64,000 nt of DNA from Bisporella sp. PMI_857 (GCA_021307315.1 JAJSPD010000091.1:62001-126000); one strand, 5' to 3'; counted from the first letter of the stretch, positions 33,828-47,077 are shown. Translations and numbers: made by a program. The notes: generated from the sequence alone by a model not told the origin.

Positions 33828-35390
33828 ATCAGATTGATGATTAAAGCCCATAATGGATTCGGTCTAAATAAATCGGAACCTGAACTATAAAGGAAAACGA
33901 GAAGAACCTCAATTAGGTGGACTCTCATGTAAGTCGAATCGCAATGCTCGAAGTGTGGTCTGTTCTAATCAAGCATAGAGCATGATCTCCACCAAGAGCT
34001 GAGCCGCGAGGATGGCGAGAGGTGCAAATACAGGGCCTATAACCCCTTTCGTAAGTAGTAGGGTAGCAGGAGGAGAATGATCGCTTGAGAACGTGCGGGG
34101 GTAGATACTGTAACCAGTGAAAACCTTAGCACGCCATTGTTAACGGAGACTCCGTTCCGGTCCACCAAAATCAACATACTAAAGTTGCTTTATGAAGCTT
34201 TCTGGTGTAGTTTCCTATTCTCCAAATGTTCCACTCCAATCCCGATTGTATGATCGTTTGGGTTTAACGCCGCCGTTGAAGAGAAAGGGCATGCAAAATG
34301 CGGCACCGCGATCTCCTCTGCGCATTCAATGTTTGACTTGTCGTGTCGTCTCGGGCTGGGTTTCAAGTCCTTCAGGAATATAAGGTATCGGATAACGTTT
34401 GAAGTCCAAAATGTAGGGTCTAACCTTTAGGATCTTGTGTCGCATCCTACTGTGTTGTTAGCCGAATTAGATCGCAATATAGCTTATTAGCCTGTTCACC
34501 AATGAAACACCACCTATCTGTCCCATCCTTCCTCTCAGCAAGTATCAAACGCAACCTAGCTCTGCGTTTGAAATCCTTCTGTAATGTCATTGCAATGGTT
34601 GGACCCTCCACCCATAGTCAAGCGCTGAAGGATTTGTTCCCGGGATCCGGTGAGGATGTCCACCTCGCCTTCTCCAGACATGCACGGCGCATCGGATTCC
34701 GAATGGTCCTATTGCAGACCCCATTGGACCCATTTCAGCACAATGTGACATGATAGAGGTGTGCTGAGGTACCTAGGTTGAGGCAAATCAAAATCGCAGA
34801 GTTGACGAGAAGGTACTGCGCCCGTGCCATTGTGCCAAGGCACCATATTAGCCTCACCAACTCACGAACCAGGCAAGTTCTCAACCACAAAAGTCGATAT
34901 CACTGGCAATGTGAAACTTATATCCTCTCTTACCACGTCTCTTATATGAAGCGATAATTGCAGTACATACCAGAGAGCGCTCTTGCCTCTACTATACGTG
35001 CGGAGTAGAAGCACGGCTCCAACTTCGGCAAAGTGTTTTCAGACACAATGGCAGATCGATGAATTCTATGCCTTGGGCTATCTCGTGTCATTTTTCTTTG
35101 ATGGGATATCTCTCCAAGGCGAAGTACGTAGATATTTAGTTACTTGCCTATGACGACCAGGCTAGTATGAGGCAAAGTTTGTTCTTGATTAAAGTACAGA
35201 AAGTGACAACAACCTTAGAGTGCGGGAAAAAAAAAGGTTAACTTTACAAGCCAATTGGCATATTATTATATTAAAAGGCAGGTTGCTTCTCCCTTGAGCA
35301 CTCCCAGTATTCCCTCTATAACATTCAAAAGGTTTTCTGTATATCATAATATTAAACAAGCTACTATTTCAAAGCTTGCAGAGAGACGCG
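33828..35390. other. Intergenic region, no gene seen
   Basis: About 1.6 kb without supported genes. Small ORFs at 34192-34383 and 34502-34753 carry no motif. Confidence 0.4.
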
Positions 35391-35427
35391 CCTTAGGAGT
35401 CTCACTCTCGTGAGACCTAGTTTAGGG
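35391..35427. repeat. Perfect 7-bp stem hairpin
   Basis: GTCTCAC (35399-35405) and GTGAGAC (35410-35416) are exact reverse complements around a TCTC loop, with partial extension outward (CCTTAG against TTTAGG). It lies in non-coding DNA about 370 nt upstream of the S33 peptidase start. It could be a relic of a transposon end or a protein-binding palindrome. Confidence 0.45.
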
Positions 35428-35780
35428 GTACTGGATTGATTAGTAGTTCTAAGTTTAACCTTTTGAGTCTGCGGCTGCAATGTCAAAGTCGAAAAGTCTT
35501 GACTCGAGTTAGAGTGGTTTCAGTGTTTCCACGGCCAAACCAACAATATACGTATGTTAATCATTGACGGCAGGTAGAGAAGAATCCAGGAAGGGCAACT
35601 GGATGATAAAGGGCGGAAGTAATTCTCTAAATTCTATTAGTTCTATATCTCTAAGGCCCCACTCTCACAAGCGAGGGCTGCGATAACCTTAATCCACATC
35701 CCTCCAATCGGCCGCATGACAGATTTCCTAAGTGTTTCACCCTTTTCTTCTCTTCTCATATTCAACAAGCAACTTTCATC

Positions 35781-38051
35781 ATGGATGCCAAAGGAGTACA
35801 TGGGCCGGCCTGCCATAGAGGTGGTACTTCTTTGGCAGCACAAGAAAAACGAATGGGGAGGATGATCAGGCTGAGCCTTACACTTAGCGTGATGAGTCTG
35901 TGTTTCGTGACCCAGATGTTCTTGACAATGTGGAAGAATGGCTCATTTGACTCTTTCGGCATGCATGCATCGTCACAGAAGGAATATCCAGAGAAGAGAG
36001 GCTGGTGGAGCGTACGAGCTCGGGGCCCTAGACTAGATTCCAGCTAACAGGCATCAGATAACTCCTACCACAGACCTAGTGTGGCATAACTGCTATGAGA
36101 AGTATGACTGTGCAAAATTAGATGTAAGAGAAACCAAACTCGATATAATGAAATGTATTAAATCAGAAAATAGGTTCCGCTCGATTGGATTGATCCTTCA
36201 GATGAACTTCGAGCTTCAATAGCTATTATAAGATATAATGCCACAGATCGAGAAAACTACAGAGGGCCAGTGTTCATTAATCCTGGTCTGTTCTAAACCC
36301 CTTAACTAGCATAAACTTACCTGGTGTACAGGCGGCCCTGGAGGATCTGGTGTGTGGTTTGTGAAACGCCTCGCACCATACTATCAAATGGTTGTTGGGA
36401 AGAATCACGTAAGACGCCTTATGAACGTCCTGAACAATATTCTAATGGTCTTCGGCTTAGGATATCATCAGCTTCGATCCTCGTGGCGGTGAGTGATGTT
36501 CTTTTTGTGTAGAGTTGTGACCCTTATAAGCTCATACTTCTAGTGGGAATATCCACGCCTCGAATCGACTGCTGGGAATCCGACGAGAATGCTCGTATCT
36601 GGGAAATGAAAGATGTAGAAGTTATCGATGCACATCAGGGTACATTGTATGATGCCTATGCTCATGCGTCGGCCTTCTCAAAGCAATGTGCAAGCATGAT
36701 TGGGGGTGGCAACCGGACAAGCACACTTCTATCGGATAGAAGTCTAGCAGAAGCAGGTCCTGGTAGGTTTGTATCAACAGCATCTGTGGCCCGTGACATG
36801 CTTGAAATTATGGAAAAGGCTGGCCAGAAGAAGTTGAGATACTGGGGCTTTAGCTATGGCACGGTGTTGGGAACCACGTTTGCAACAATGTTCCCCGACA
36901 GAATCGATCGAATGGTAAACGACGGTACGTTTTAGCTTGATCTGACAGAAACTTCCTAATGTATGTAGGCAACGTAGATGCAGTAGAGTTTACCGCGGGA
37001 AATGGCACACACTTCGTTCAGGACACAGACAAGGTAATGGATGCGTTCTACCGATTCTGCCATCAGGCTGGCCCTGAAAATTGCACATTTTATGCCTCGT
37101 CGCCAGGAGAGATCGAAGCTAGACTTGAACGCCTTCTAAAAACCATTCGAAAGCATCCAATCATCGTTCCAGCTCCGCAGTTCTCCAACAAGAGGCCCGA
37201 AGTGGTGTCTTTCTCCTCCGTACGGCGTATGATCGCCAGTGCACTATACAGGCCATTGGTGATGTTTCCTTCACTCGCAGATGCTCTTGCAGCGCTCGAA
37301 GAAGGTAATGGGCGTCCATTTATCGATTTCTCCGGCCAGGGAGCTGGGGATCCCATTCTCTGTGAAAACGAGCCTGGTCCAACACCCGAGCTACCAGAAG
37401 TAGAAGACTCCCCAGATGCTACCAACGCAATCCTTTGCTCCGATGGTGGGCTTATGACGGATACTGCTGATGAATTTGGAAGTTATGTGGATAAGTTGGT
37501 AGCTTTGAGCAAGAGCGCAGGAGCCACAATGGCCCACATGCGGTTAGCATGTATGGGTTGGACGGTTGAGGCAAAATGGAGATTCGCAGGTATGGAAAAC
37601 CCATATTCTCGTCATATGATTCTGACAAATCGCGTTAGGTCCATTTGAAGGAAACACTAGCTTCCCAATCTTGTGGGTGGCAAACACAGGAGATAACGTA
37701 ACACCTCTACGGAGTGCAGTGCAAAATGCCAAAGGATTTCCAGGATCCGTGATCCTTGTTCTCGATACCTATGGTGTAAGTATTGCTCCTCATGCATGTA
37801 ATATGCACTTGTGATGCTGATTAGATAAATAGCACACAAGCTTAACCATGCCATCACGATGCGCAGCAAAGGCAATTAATGCATATTTCCAGGACGGAAA
37901 GCTCCCGCCACCAGATACCGTCTGTGATCCAGATATGATGCCGTTTGATAAATTCAACATTACGGCTTTACGTCCCGGCAGCAGCGACGCAATTGAAGAA
38001 TTAGACTCTGCTTTACTGAACTTGATGTTAGCACCGGTTATCAAACCATGA
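35781..38051 (+). CDS. Membrane-anchored S33 / tripeptidyl aminopeptidase-like alpha/beta hydrolase
   Basis: Nine exons: 35781-36011, 36058-36123, 36174-36285, 36332-36408, 36461-36488, 36544-36924, 36969-37589, 37639-37775 and 37833-38051; 623 residues, eight introns of 44-57 nt, all in frame. A short cytosolic N-terminus and one hydrophobic helix (about residues 29-48, LSLTLSVMSLCFVTQMF) suggest a type II membrane protein. The hydrolase core has VPLDWIDPSD, the oxyanion region NPGGPGGSG, DIISFDPRGVG, the nucleophile elbow WGFSYGTVLG with the catalytic Ser, the acid in NTGDNVTPL, and the catalytic His in YGHTSL, followed by a TAP-like C-terminal domain. Such enzymes release short peptides from N-termini. 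It is 560 bp from the UstYa gene, so a role in trimming the neighbouring peptide precursor is an attractive inference. Confidence 0.92.
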
Positions 38052-38607
38052 TGTGGTATCTCTCCTGTTGTATTGCGCAATTTTGAATTATGAACAAAGT
38101 GTGCATTGATGTTTGTGTTACGCAGGGTTGTTTTTGGCGTTAGGAAGCTACAAAGAAGTCACCTTTACATACTCTAATACTCAAATTGTATGATGTTATC
38201 CACACCTAAGTCTTCACCAGAGTCTGTGCTTTGTTTTAATTATTGTATGTAGTCATAGGCTCTCATACTCATTTTTCTACATTATCCAAAAATAACGAGC
38301 CAGTCTAGTTTCCTAAATAATTGTTGTCTGGCAGTTTCTGTTTTGAACTGTCCTCAACTATTTAAGAAGGCTGGCCATCAACCTCCATTTCAAGAATATA
38401 TGAATGAAGTGTAGGAACACGCCAATAAGTTAAATTCAGTGGTAGCCGTAGTCTATTTATTTACCTAATGCGTGTAGCTCTTAAACCAGGTGACTAAATA
38501 ACTACTAAATTGGGGCACATTTCCGCCGCTACATAAATTTTGCTTGTCATACAGGTGAGCTTGATCATAAAGACGGAATTAAATACCTTTTATGAAGTAT
38601 CTCCAGG

Positions 38608-39873
38608 CTATAGAAGATCATGGTTCTTAAAATTGAGACTAGGGTCAAGTCTGTGTCCCAGTTCTGTACCGCCATGTCCAAGCCACGGAGCTGGCCAAAC
38701 CCATGTATCATTTGGCAAAGGGAATTTCGCCATAGCCCCAAACTTTTCTCTATCCACTGCATTGCTATTTGCCCAATCTACTAAAGCGCCAAAGTCGCGG
38801 CATTTGTGGCTGATGCTGAAGTCGGGCCACGGCTCTTTGAAAGTTTCCATCCACGAGTAGGTGTACATGTCGGTCGACCCATAGCATTTTAGATTTTGAA
38901 GCAGATTATCTACGCAGTGGGTGAGATGGACCCACGGAAAGGTATCATTATTAGGAAGATCGGTTTCGGCACCCGGATATCTGCTGAAAGCTGCTCGACG
39001 AAGCATGTTTACGCAACTGGTGCGTATGACTCAAATTAGCATAATTGTTTGTTTCACCTTGAAGCCACGAATATCCGAGATTCAAGCTGAAAATATTGGA
39101 ATTTTGAATACATACTGAATTTGGTGAAACTTCATAATTTAGTTTTTATCTCGAAAATATCAGGGGAGGAAACCTACCATATCCATCGATGCCATATATG
39201 CATTGCCACCGAGCCCCCACTGAGGGGTTTAGGTAGTTTTTAGGTGAATTTGGATAGGTACTTACGTATTCATCTGGATACCTGGCAGCAGTATTGGGAT
39301 CTTTACCCAGCTTCAACACCTGCTCTTTGGTAATCACAAACATCGGGAATTGCTCATATGTATCGTGCCAGAGAGCATCTGTTGCTGGCCCGGGACCTAT
39401 TCTGCCCATTCCACGGGACTCGGGTGCGAAGAGAGTACCGTTCATTTGTGTGGTATGTATTGGGATTTCGGTGTCATCTAATATTGGAGCTGCATGTCAT
39501 TTGAGCTAAGTTAGTCGAAGGTCTCTTTGCGCCGGGGATAAGAGAAACAATGGAGTTTACAGAAGTATGATGTCAACTTTAGCGCACTTCTATAGTCGCA
39601 ATATCCCTCGGTTAGATGATTTGATCTGTCATAAGGCGAGAAATAGAGGGGCTTGATAAAGATAAAGGTCATGACGATATTCGAAGTCAATGATATCCAT
39701 AGCAAGAACTCGAAATATCTAAGCCTAATACATTGCGGAAATAGTGTCTGATTAAGGACGGCCACCCCTTTCTGTACCTCGCAAACCTGTTCCGAAGGCA
39801 TGATATTGTATTTGAATTGCATGAGCATCGTGGGTATCATGAAGGAAAGGAATGAGGAGGTGGAAGTTTTCAT
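38608..39873 (-). CDS. UstYa-family (DUF3328) oxidase with a 14-nt microexon
   Basis: Five exons: 39873-39561, 39489-39266, 39219-39178, 39129-39116 and 39016-38608; 333 residues. One membrane helix lies near residue 60-80 (FEFLLWISLTSNIVMTFIF). The family landmarks then follow: YFSPILDDTE, ITKEQVLKLG, YPDEYWG, NAYMASMDM, the first HxxHC (FHQIHC) and NMLRR, then the second HxxHC (HLTHC). The first HxxHC is encoded by the 14-nt exon TTTCACCAAATTCA, bounded by AG and GTATGT; skipping it destroys both motif and frame. UstYa proteins crosslink Tyr-containing cores of ribosomal peptides or hydroxylate and halogenate small molecules. The C-terminus is rich in Trp-Pro (WVWPAPW). The start could also be the ATG at 39801. 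It is transcribed away from the repeat precursor. Confidence 0.9.
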
Positions 39874-40562
39874 CCCCCTGTCAGAGCTGCCCAAGATTTA
39901 GAGAGGAGAAAAGCAATGTAACTTCATAATGGTTGCGCACGAAAAACCAAACGTTACTATACATGACCAAACCAAGCTGCATCTAGCCGCCTACCGCGCA
40001 TCACTCCAAGGCTCTGCAATCCGAAGGGTTTTTTTCTATGTCGAGGCCGAACGATATCACTCATATAAACTACATAAACAGTCACAGTCTCCCAATTCTC
40101 CAAGTTCCAATGTCCATCGCTTTAATAAGCATAGATGGGTGCTTAAGTTAGTCCATAACACAGAGTAACCACCTGCCGTTAACTAGGTTGATGATGTTGC
40201 AAAAGTCGGAAGCATGATATATGCGACTCGCCGCAACACATTTGATGGCACACGAAATTTTTGCAGTACTTGATTCCACTACCTTTAAACCTTGGCAGCC
40301 TGCGATGCTTACTCCGTTAGGTGGGGACGATTTATGACTTGCTGAGAGTAAGTCATAACACAAGTAGGACAGTACAGCCATAGTGGCATGATCATTCTAT
40401 AAGTATGCATTCTATGTTATCGTGTGTTTTACAGCACGACTTTAGTTCCGAGTCCTGCGTCACCTATCTTGTATTTAAGGGTGGCTTTCCCCTCTTAAAC
40501 ATCGTAGAAATACCAATCGATCCAATTAGTCTATATTAGGAGATCGTTTACCACATCGAAAT
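39874..40562. promoter_or_regulatory. Divergent promoter region of the UstYa gene and peptide precursor
   Basis: The 689 nt between the two starts contain no supported ORF. A TATA-like TATTTAA at 40472-40478 lies 85 nt upstream of the precursor ATG, and the DNA just after it (TTTCCCCTC) is pyrimidine-rich as in fungal initiator regions. A shared region would let one regulator switch both genes, but I cannot name a binding site. Confidence 0.45.
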
Positions 40563-40979
40563 ATGCATTTCATCAAGTTCACCACCTTCCTCAGTCTTTC
40601 TCTTCTCACTGTTGCCCTCCCGCTCTACGATGCATCTTCGTCAAGCTCGGCCAATGCCGGTTCAGAGATCCAGAAACGACTTGTAACATACCTGCTCTCA
40701 GATGGAGAAGTGCAGAAGCGGCTCGCGACGTACGCGCTTTCCGATGGAGAATTAGAGAAAAGATTTACCACATATATACGCTCCGATGAAGAGCTGGAGA
40801 AACGGTAAGACGACTTTCTTCATTCTAGCTAAATTTCAAACGCAACAAAAGTCCTGGAGCTCGAGGTTCTAATGCTAATGTTTGTATGTAGATTCGCAAC
40901 GTATCTTGTGGATCTTCCAACAGAGGTGGCTAGCAAGGGAATGGCAAGAGACGCTATCGGTGTTGAACGGAAGGCATAA
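40563..40979 (+). CDS. KEX2-processed repeat precursor of a dikaritin-type ribosomal peptide
   Basis: Two exons, 40563-40804 and 40892-40979, give 109 residues; the 87-nt intron splits the last Lys-Arg site and keeps frame. A signal peptide occupies about residues 1-20, followed by a Ser-rich spacer. Lys-Arg pairs stand at 38-39, 52-53, 66-67 and 80-81, exactly every 14 residues. Each is followed by a segment with Thr-Tyr at fixed spacing: LVTYLLSDGEVQ, LATYALSDGELE, FTTYIRSDEELE, and a last, diverged FATYLVDLP. Acidic linkers before Lys-Arg (SDGE) are typical of this precursor class. Cutting by KexB in the Golgi would free up to four related peptides whose Tyr is the expected substrate of the neighbouring UstYa enzyme. 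Core length and final product cannot be told from sequence. No family beyond the general pattern is recognised. Confidence 0.85.
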
Positions 40980-41397
40980 AAGGCTGAATTTGAGGAATAT
41001 ATAGCCAGACCAAAGCTATTTCAAGACACTCTTTGTACTTCCCCAAAGCCGATGGCCAGAATATATCATGTTGCAATCAAAGCCGCCTGTCAAGGACAAT
41101 ATAAGATAGATCACATGATTAAAACCGGGTCGGCTATCCTCCGGCTCTAGCCGAGGCAGCACTTGATGCATTGCGAATGATCAATACACTTTCTTTTAAT
41201 TTCTCAAGGATTAGTTTTTATTTTATTAATTACTGTCTATTTAAACCTTTAGAATAATATTACTTTTACTGTGTACTCTCAAGCCTATATCAACCGCTGG
41301 TGACCCTTACACCGCCCCTTTTCTGCTCGCTTAATGGATCGACACGCTCACATCGTCCCACTTGCAAATTCTGCAAAAATTTAGTAGAAAAATTGCC

Positions 41398-41403
41398 AAA
41401 AAA
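41398..41403 (-). terminator. Pol III terminator of tRNA-Arg
   Basis: A six-A run on the plus strand is a T6 on the transcribed strand, 13 nt past the tRNA 3' end. Confidence 0.6.
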
Positions 41404-41416
41404 GCAGATGAATTAT

Positions 41417-41488
41417 TGACCTGCGCAGGGATCGAACCTGCAATCTCCTGATTCGTAGTCAGACGCCTTGCCATTGGGCCAGCAGGCC
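41417..41488 (-). tRNA. tRNA-Arg (ACG), no intron
   Basis: The acceptor GGCCTGC pairs with GCAGGTC (one G-U). The D arm is GCCC/GGCG-like, and the T arm contains GTTCGAT. The anticodon arm is TCTGA-CTACGAA-TCAGG, so U33 precedes anticodon ACG, which reads CGN arginine codons after A34-to-I editing. The discriminator is A. It lies between the peptide precursor and the old yellow enzyme. Confidence 0.92.
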
Positions 41489-42683
41489 ATACTTTGTTGC
41501 ATATCTGAGTTTTGCGTTTCGTATTTGGCTACATATGTAGAATAAAAACCAGCTGTATGGGATAACAGGGTCCCAGAAGCACCCCTGAACTGGAGCGGTA
41601 CTTCTAAACTTTCATAATGTCTAATTGTTTTGCTGAGATCCTTTGAAAGATCAGTAGTCATGATATCAGTAGTTATTTCAGGAAACGAAACATACCAATG
41701 TGCGCTTCGCTCCGCAGATCTCTGCAGTAGCGCTGATCGAGCTTGCTTCTATATTAGTTGCCCTTTATATGTATATTAGTTACCATAGGAGACCTACGGG
41801 ATGTCATAACTTTCACTCCGGGATCTGTAGATTCACCTCCTTACAGGCTCCACATTCACACGCCAGACTACACCGTAAGGAGCATTATGGTGCATCGATA
41901 TGTTTTAATCCGACGCTGCTTGCTTCCTGTAGCAGCTATTTCAGAAGAATATGTTTAAATATCAATTTTGCCAGTTGATATGGCTGATGCTAACCTCTAA
42001 TCCTGGCCAAGACTCTGGCGTTAAGCCATTTAGCATTTGGTGCACATGATTTTGACCTTAGGTCCGCAAACAAGTCATGAAAACAAAAATAATTTGTCCC
42101 CCTTTTATATTAATGAGACTGTGATTCATTAGAATACAACAGCTGGCCATACAACTCCCTTGTCATTAATCCGGGCTACCACAGTTATTCTGGAACAATG
42201 TATACAATGGGTCTATCTTTAGATTTGTTATGGGAGGACTCATTATGAAACCATTGGATTAAGTACTGTCATATTCTCATAAAATATCCTAGGCTTTTGC
42301 ATAATCAAAGCAGGAAATCTTCCGACCCCGCCTTGGCATATGCGATATGGCTTGTGGTAGCTCAATATTATATGCAGCATCATGCATACATGCTTATTAA
42401 CATATACTTTCACGATCCATTGGCTACCGTATGTATCTCGAAAATTTCGTGTTTTTTTGCTTCAGCCAACGGGGCTCCGGCAAGCCAATATAGCAGTACT
42501 ATTCACCAAAGCGGGATAACCGGGAAGTCTACGGGATTGTTCTATAAATCCCACATCTCCCCTCAGCATTTCCATATCGAATATGATATACTACCATTTT
42601 ATATTGATTTGATCGGCACCCAGTAGTGTATCCTCCATCGCCATCTTGAGTTATTCCTTTGTCATATTAATTATACACGCAAC
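41489..42683. other. Intergenic region, no gene seen
   Basis: Two overlapping ORFs at 41700-41978 and one at 42297-42626 have hydrophobic patches but no start context or motif, and are not called. The region upstream of 42684 should hold the old yellow enzyme promoter. Confidence 0.4.
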
Positions 42684-44268
<1,585 letters not shown>

Positions 44269-46327
44269 GTGGGTGTATTTGAAGCGCATAATATTTTTCA
44301 AATGTTGGTTAAATTTTCAAGCTTGCAATGAACCATGCTCTCAAGACTTCGGCTGAGACATTCATTTCTCTCGATTACAATTCACGGCGCTCAGCCAAGA
44401 TGCAAGTGACGAATCCTTGAAGTGGTACAGAGCGTAGCCCGGAAGGAACAGTCATGCTGCCTTTGCCCTTCTAGCACTCTTCAAATCGTGTCCTACTATT
44501 CAGAGGCAAAATCCAAGTTCTGATTACGCGTCTCAGAGTACAGTATTCGTCACATTCCTCATCATCTCTATGGGATTCTGATTACCCAGCGAGGCACATT
44601 CTCTGGCCCCCAACACTCAGCTGAACAACCCATCCCTTATCTGAGAAAAAGAAAAGAAAAACAGGGAAATTTTGGAAAATATTCGAAAGCCATGGAATCA
44701 ATGAGGCAATTAGGACTTGTGGAATTCTTTGTGTGTGTGAATACTTTGGAAAATGGAATCTGATACTATCTGTAATAGACTATATCAGGTATAAAGGGTG
44801 TATATCACGTGCTAGCATGCTGTGGACAGAATTTGGGTCTTACTTTTCAGGCAACAATAATACACAAATGAACTGACATCCTGTAGGTGAAAGCTGAGGG
44901 GTGGAGGATGGAAGCGAATGGTTGCGACTGGAGATAGCAAATTTGATATCGCCGCGACAGCGCCAAGCTCTCGTAACTCAAATATTAATGTCTCCACTTT
45001 GGAATGCGAAACAAAACCCGGCCCAACCGTGTCGGATGACCGGTGAAATATATTAAATTTGCGATTATAAACGCAGACATGGGGGAAGTGAAAGCAAAAA
45101 TGACCACACGACCAGCCGGCCAAGCACGAAGGAATGAGGTCAATACCTGGGTTTGCAATCATCCACTGCACCTCTTGCGGCAGAAAACGATACCAACACG
45201 AGAATTTTTCATCAATCCTTGTCGGGCTGAGCTGATGGTTGCACACCAAAGGCAGTGCTGACGTGTCAAAGTGAGAGCGAGCGCAAGCAGATGCTGTATG
45301 CCTGCGCTTGCATAGACATTGGCTTGGCCGACAGGGTCAAGTTTGAGATCGTGATTCCTGCCTGATAGCGCTCTTCCCGTGCCTCCTTCGGTGCCGCCGA
45401 TCGCGAATGGCTGTGCTATTGAATGCGCGCGCATCCAAGTCATGCTCATTTCCACCTTTCTGCTCGTTGATTGACAGCGTGACCAGTCAAAGACGCCGTT
45501 TCCTGAACACAGCCTCCACGGCCACCCCTCCATCATCATGAAATCTGCCTCGCTTCTTGTTTGTCCATCCTTTTGACGACACCAAAATCTGACCCGCCAC
45601 AGTCAGTAGGTGGCTCTCGAGATGACTCTTCCTGTGGTATGGTGATTTCCCGGTTCCCAACCGTTTTGAGTCGTTCGGATTTTTGACGGAGTCTGCAGAA
45701 GGAGCAAGGTAGCTATGTTTGTCTTTCTCACTAAGGCCAGATCTGGTCACAGATTTATGTCAACGAAACCAGCAAGTGTTGGTTATGATTCAACACGCGT
45801 TCAGTTGAACAATTCATTTGTTCTCTGTGTTACTCCAGACGCCATCTTGTTGTGGCTTGACCTTCAGCAGGCCATTGGGGACAACTTGAATCTGGTAATC
45901 TAGAGCTTCTTGCGTGCATGTAGCTGCTGATTTGCTTGAGATGGCGCATGTTGGTGCATACGTTATGGTTGGTTGTGGCGGAGGCTTGATAGTCCTAGTC
46001 TCCACCCATCCCTGTCCCATATGTACAACCCCTGGGCCGTGTCCACCACAACCCCCCCTCCCCATGCCCACTTTCTTTCACCGAGCACAAGTCTGGGGTT
46101 ATGTGCTACATACGTGTAAATCAGAGATGTATATATATTCTCACAGAGCCCACCATGGTTTACTTCTTTCTTGCATATTCAAAAACATATCCATACGGAA
46201 AGTCAAACAATAACCAAGAGTTCATTCTCACGATATCATACCATCTTACACAATAAACCAACCACTCTTCAAGTTGGCGTCTCCATACTATACCACTTAC
46301 TACCCTTCGTACACCTACGAAGAACCA
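44269..46327. other. Intergenic region, no gene seen
   Basis: About 2 kb. ORFs such as 44812-45249 and 45159-45750 (minus) overlap each other in different frames and show no motif. A polypyrimidine and CCCC-rich stretch occurs near 46030-46065. Confidence 0.4.
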
Positions 46328-47077
46328 ATGGCTCCCTCCGACCTCAAATACCTGGTGGGCCAGCTCACACTCAAGATCCAAAGCTGCGATGACCTGTGCA
46401 ACGATATCCACAAGTACCGACGCCTAGGTGCCAAGCACGAGAACCTCGACAGTTTACAACTCGAGCTCCGGTCCAGCGGGCGTTCCATCTCCCAAGAGTT
46501 TTCTGCCCAGCGCAAAGTCTACGGCTCACGATTCGAGCATGGTGACGATATCTCCAGAGCTCTTGTCAACTCCAGCATCACCAAAATATCAGACATAGAG
46601 CAGCGCTTGAACGCCATTGCCAGAAGGGAGAATGAGGGTTCGCCTGGATTCAGCAACATGCTGAAGAAACTACGGGCGGTTGAGGATGATGTCCATGAGA
46701 TGCTTTCGACACTGGGACCTCGTCTCGACTACCAAGCTCCAAAGGCACCACCAAAGAGAGACGAAGCCAAGATCCAAGCCAGAGATGTCGAGCGATACGT
46801 TGCACACATGAAGAACAGCTGGGCAGAGAAGCTTATTGACGGGAGAATCTTCTATGAGAATGCATTGGATCCGAATCTAGACACATGGGAATGCCCTAAG
46901 GGAGGATACATCAAGAAGCTGCCAGAGCTTAAGAGTGCGCTTAAGAAGCGGGCGGTGTTCGAGGAACCCATAATCAGGCCAAATATTGAGACTCCGGTCT
47001 ACAGGCGGCCAGCGCCAATTCCAGCGGGCTACAAGCGGCCGACCGTGGAGGATGATGGATATGACCTAGAGTACTAA
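46328..47077 (+). CDS. Hypothetical helical protein, possibly coiled-coil
   Basis: The frame is open from a TTG at 46274, but the first ATG is 46328 (249 residues). The upstream residues (SPYYTTYYPSYTY) look coding, so a short first exon with an ATG further upstream is possible. Residues 1-130 are charged and helical (KISDIEQRLNAIARREN), consistent with a coiled coil. A compact aromatic segment WECPKGGYIKKLP near residue 200 and a Pro/Arg-rich tail follow. I do not recognise the family. Its even codon use and single clean frame support a real gene. Confidence 0.7.
   Translation: MAPSDLKYLVGQLTLKIQSCDDLCNDIHKYRRLGAKHENLDSLQLELRSSGRSISQEFSAQRKVYGSRFEHGDDISRALVNSSITKISDIEQRLNAIARRENEGSPGFSNMLKKLRAVEDDVHEMLSTLGPRLDYQAPKAPPKRDEAKIQARDVERYVAHMKNSWAEKLIDGRIFYENALDPNLDTWECPKGGYIKKLPELKSALKKRAVFEEPIIRPNIETPVYRRPAPIPAGYKRPTVEDDGYDLEY

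Noticed and set aside
38608..39873. UstYa gene lacking its first catalytic motif
   Set aside because: Considered because simple splicing loses FHQIHC; the 14-nt exon at 39116-39129 restores it with perfect borders and frame.
44812..45750. Minus-strand ORFs upstream of the helical hypothetical gene
   Set aside because: Different overlapping frames, no motif, and TTG-type starts.
46274..46327. TTG start for the helical hypothetical gene
   Set aside because: Nuclear fungal genes rarely start at TTG; I use the ATG at 46328 and note a possible upstream exon.
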